Source: Halostagnicola sp. A-GB9-2
GTDB taxonomy: Archaea; Halobacteriota; Halobacteria; Halobacteriales; Natrialbaceae
Direction: 5' to 3'
Assembly: GCF_030068615.1 (NCBI RefSeq)
Contig: NZ_JASJOC010000002.1
Location: 62,001-126,000 of the forward strand
DNA: 64,000 nucleotides
Positions 63,381 to 64,000 of this stretch are shown here, one piece after another. Made by a program: the position numbers and the translations under genes. A model generated the notes under the pieces. That model saw only the letters and a list, made by a program, of their open reading frames with translations. It did not search any database and had not been told where the DNA came from. Position 1 is the first letter of the stretch. Each line of letters starts with the position of its first letter.

Positions 63381-63947
63381 ATGCCAGCCGATCAGAACCG
63401 TCGTCGGTTTCTCCAACTCACTGGAACGGGTCTTACGGCGTCCACCGCCGGTTGTTCTGGCGCGTTTTCGATCGGAAGCGACGAGGAGGGCGACGGATAC
63501 GTTACGGCGATCGTCCAGCCGTCTCAAGAGGAGTTCGAGGCCGCGATAGACGAAGAGATGAGCCAGGAAGAGCTCATCCAGCAAGAACGCGAACTCTTCG
63601 AAGAAGCCGTCGAAGGGTTCGAATCTCGAGTCGACGACTCCACGATAACCGTCGAAGAGTCATCAGAAGATATCGGTCTCTTTCTGATCGACGGCGCGCC
63701 CGAAGCGATTCTCGACGGCCTCGTGAACGGGAACGTCTTTACGTTGTACGACGGCGGTGCGTACGAGATCCTCTTAGCACAGAATCAGGGCGGGCAACAG
63801 GAGCCGCCGACCGAGGAAGATCTCGAGGGCGGTGAAGACGACGATGGAGACGAGGACAGTGAAGACGACGGGGATGGCGAATCGGACGGAGACGATGAAG
63901 ACAGCGGGGACGACGAACCTGAGGACGGCGACGAAAGCGACGAGTGA
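63381..63947 (+). CDS. Tat-exported lipoprotein with acidic tail
   Basis: A 188-residue exported protein. The N terminus NRRRFLQLTGTGLTASTAGC is a twin-arginine signal ending in a lipobox, with C25 as the likely lipid anchor. Residues 40-140 form a charged helical/beta domain (QEEFEAAIDEEMSQEELIQQ, LFLIDGAPEAILDGLV). The last 45 residues are almost all Asp, Glu, Gly and Ser. Unrecognised; a cell-surface role is suggested by the signal only. Confidence 0.82.
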   Translation: MPADQNRRRFLQLTGTGLTASTAGCSGAFSIGSDEEGDGYVTAIVQPSQEEFEAAIDEEMSQEELIQQERELFEEAVEGFESRVDDSTITVEESSEDIGLFLIDGAPEAILDGLVNGNVFTLYDGGAYEILLAQNQGGQQEPPTEEDLEGGEDDDGDEDSEDDGDGESDGDDEDSGDDEPEDGDESDE

Positions 63948-64000
63948 CGGATTCACCCACACGACTACAGTCGTGGGATTTCTCCTGTACTTCGTGTAAA

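Noticed and set aside
1-64000. tRNA, rRNA, RNase P and SRP RNA genes
   Set aside because: I looked for T-loop and anticodon-like patterns and rRNA stretches in the gaps and found none; short sRNAs cannot be excluded by eye.

Overview
The window is chromosomal DNA of an extremely halophilic archaeon (class Halobacteria). The evidence is a high GC content with very frequent CTCGAG, strongly acidic proteins with Asp/Glu-rich linkers, twin-arginine export signals, short leaders with TATA elements, and archaeal information-processing genes: RfcL, PriS, GINS, TFS, CDC48, archease/RtcB, NucS and a HalOD1 protein. A Natrialbales-like member is my inference from overall gene style and is not proven here. 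I see no rRNA, tRNA or CRISPR array. The first gene runs off the left edge. Gene density is high and most of the window looks like core genome.

Layout. 0-5.4 kb: end of a membrane protein gene, an nnr-moaC operon (NAD(P)HX repair, molybdopterin) and a divergent Lhr-type helicase. 5.7-12.9 kb: a fatty-acid/short-chain oxidation block with acyl-CoA dehydrogenase, Lrp-type regulator, fused hydroxyacyl-CoA dehydrogenase/enoyl-CoA hydratase, an ACAD10-type phosphotransferase, a HAD phosphatase and an FMN alpha-hydroxy-acid oxidase. 13.2-15.0 kb: an SDR plus F420-dependent oxidoreductase operon behind a repeat-bearing promoter region. 15.2-17.9 kb: superoxide dismutase, then a His/Asp-repeat membrane protein divergent from a membrane protein/HTH pair. 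18-25.5 kb: AIR-synthase-like protein, ion channel, LarA-type racemase, bioF/bioD and RfcL. 25.5-30.3 kb: small regulatory, stress and metal proteins (HalOD1, thiamine-binding, USP, HMA chaperone, glutaredoxin), a purine permease and TrkA. 30.6-37.7 kb: an orphan methyltransferase, YqeC, an isoprenoid-synthase-like protein, TFS, an AhpD-like protein, PanB and an alpha/beta hydrolase. 38-44.9 kb: an Hsp20-like protein/CDC48 operon behind a palindromic promoter, an MFS permease, Bcp, and a GINS-PriS operon. 45-49 kb: acetyltransferase, archease, DoxX-like protein, RtcB. 49.2-53.7 kb is the most accessory-looking part: a DUF1326/DUF2182 pair divergent from an HTH regulator, a one-cysteine OsmC protein, an ArsM-like methyltransferase and a frameshifted exported peptide. 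53.8-64 kb: DinB, an internally deleted IS200/IS605 (TnpB) remnant, MutS, a GAF/PAS histidine kinase, pterin carbinolamine dehydratase, NucS and a Tat lipoprotein.

How the genes fit together. Three themes stand out. Beta-oxidation and hydroxy-acid oxidation enzymes cluster with their own regulator and possible operator sites. Replication and repair genes (RfcL, GINS-PriS, DinB, MutS, NucS) are scattered across the window, and two of them carry a PCNA-binding motif at the extreme C terminus. Finally, several small redox/metal modules appear, of which the 49-54 kb cluster is the best candidate for an undescribed system.
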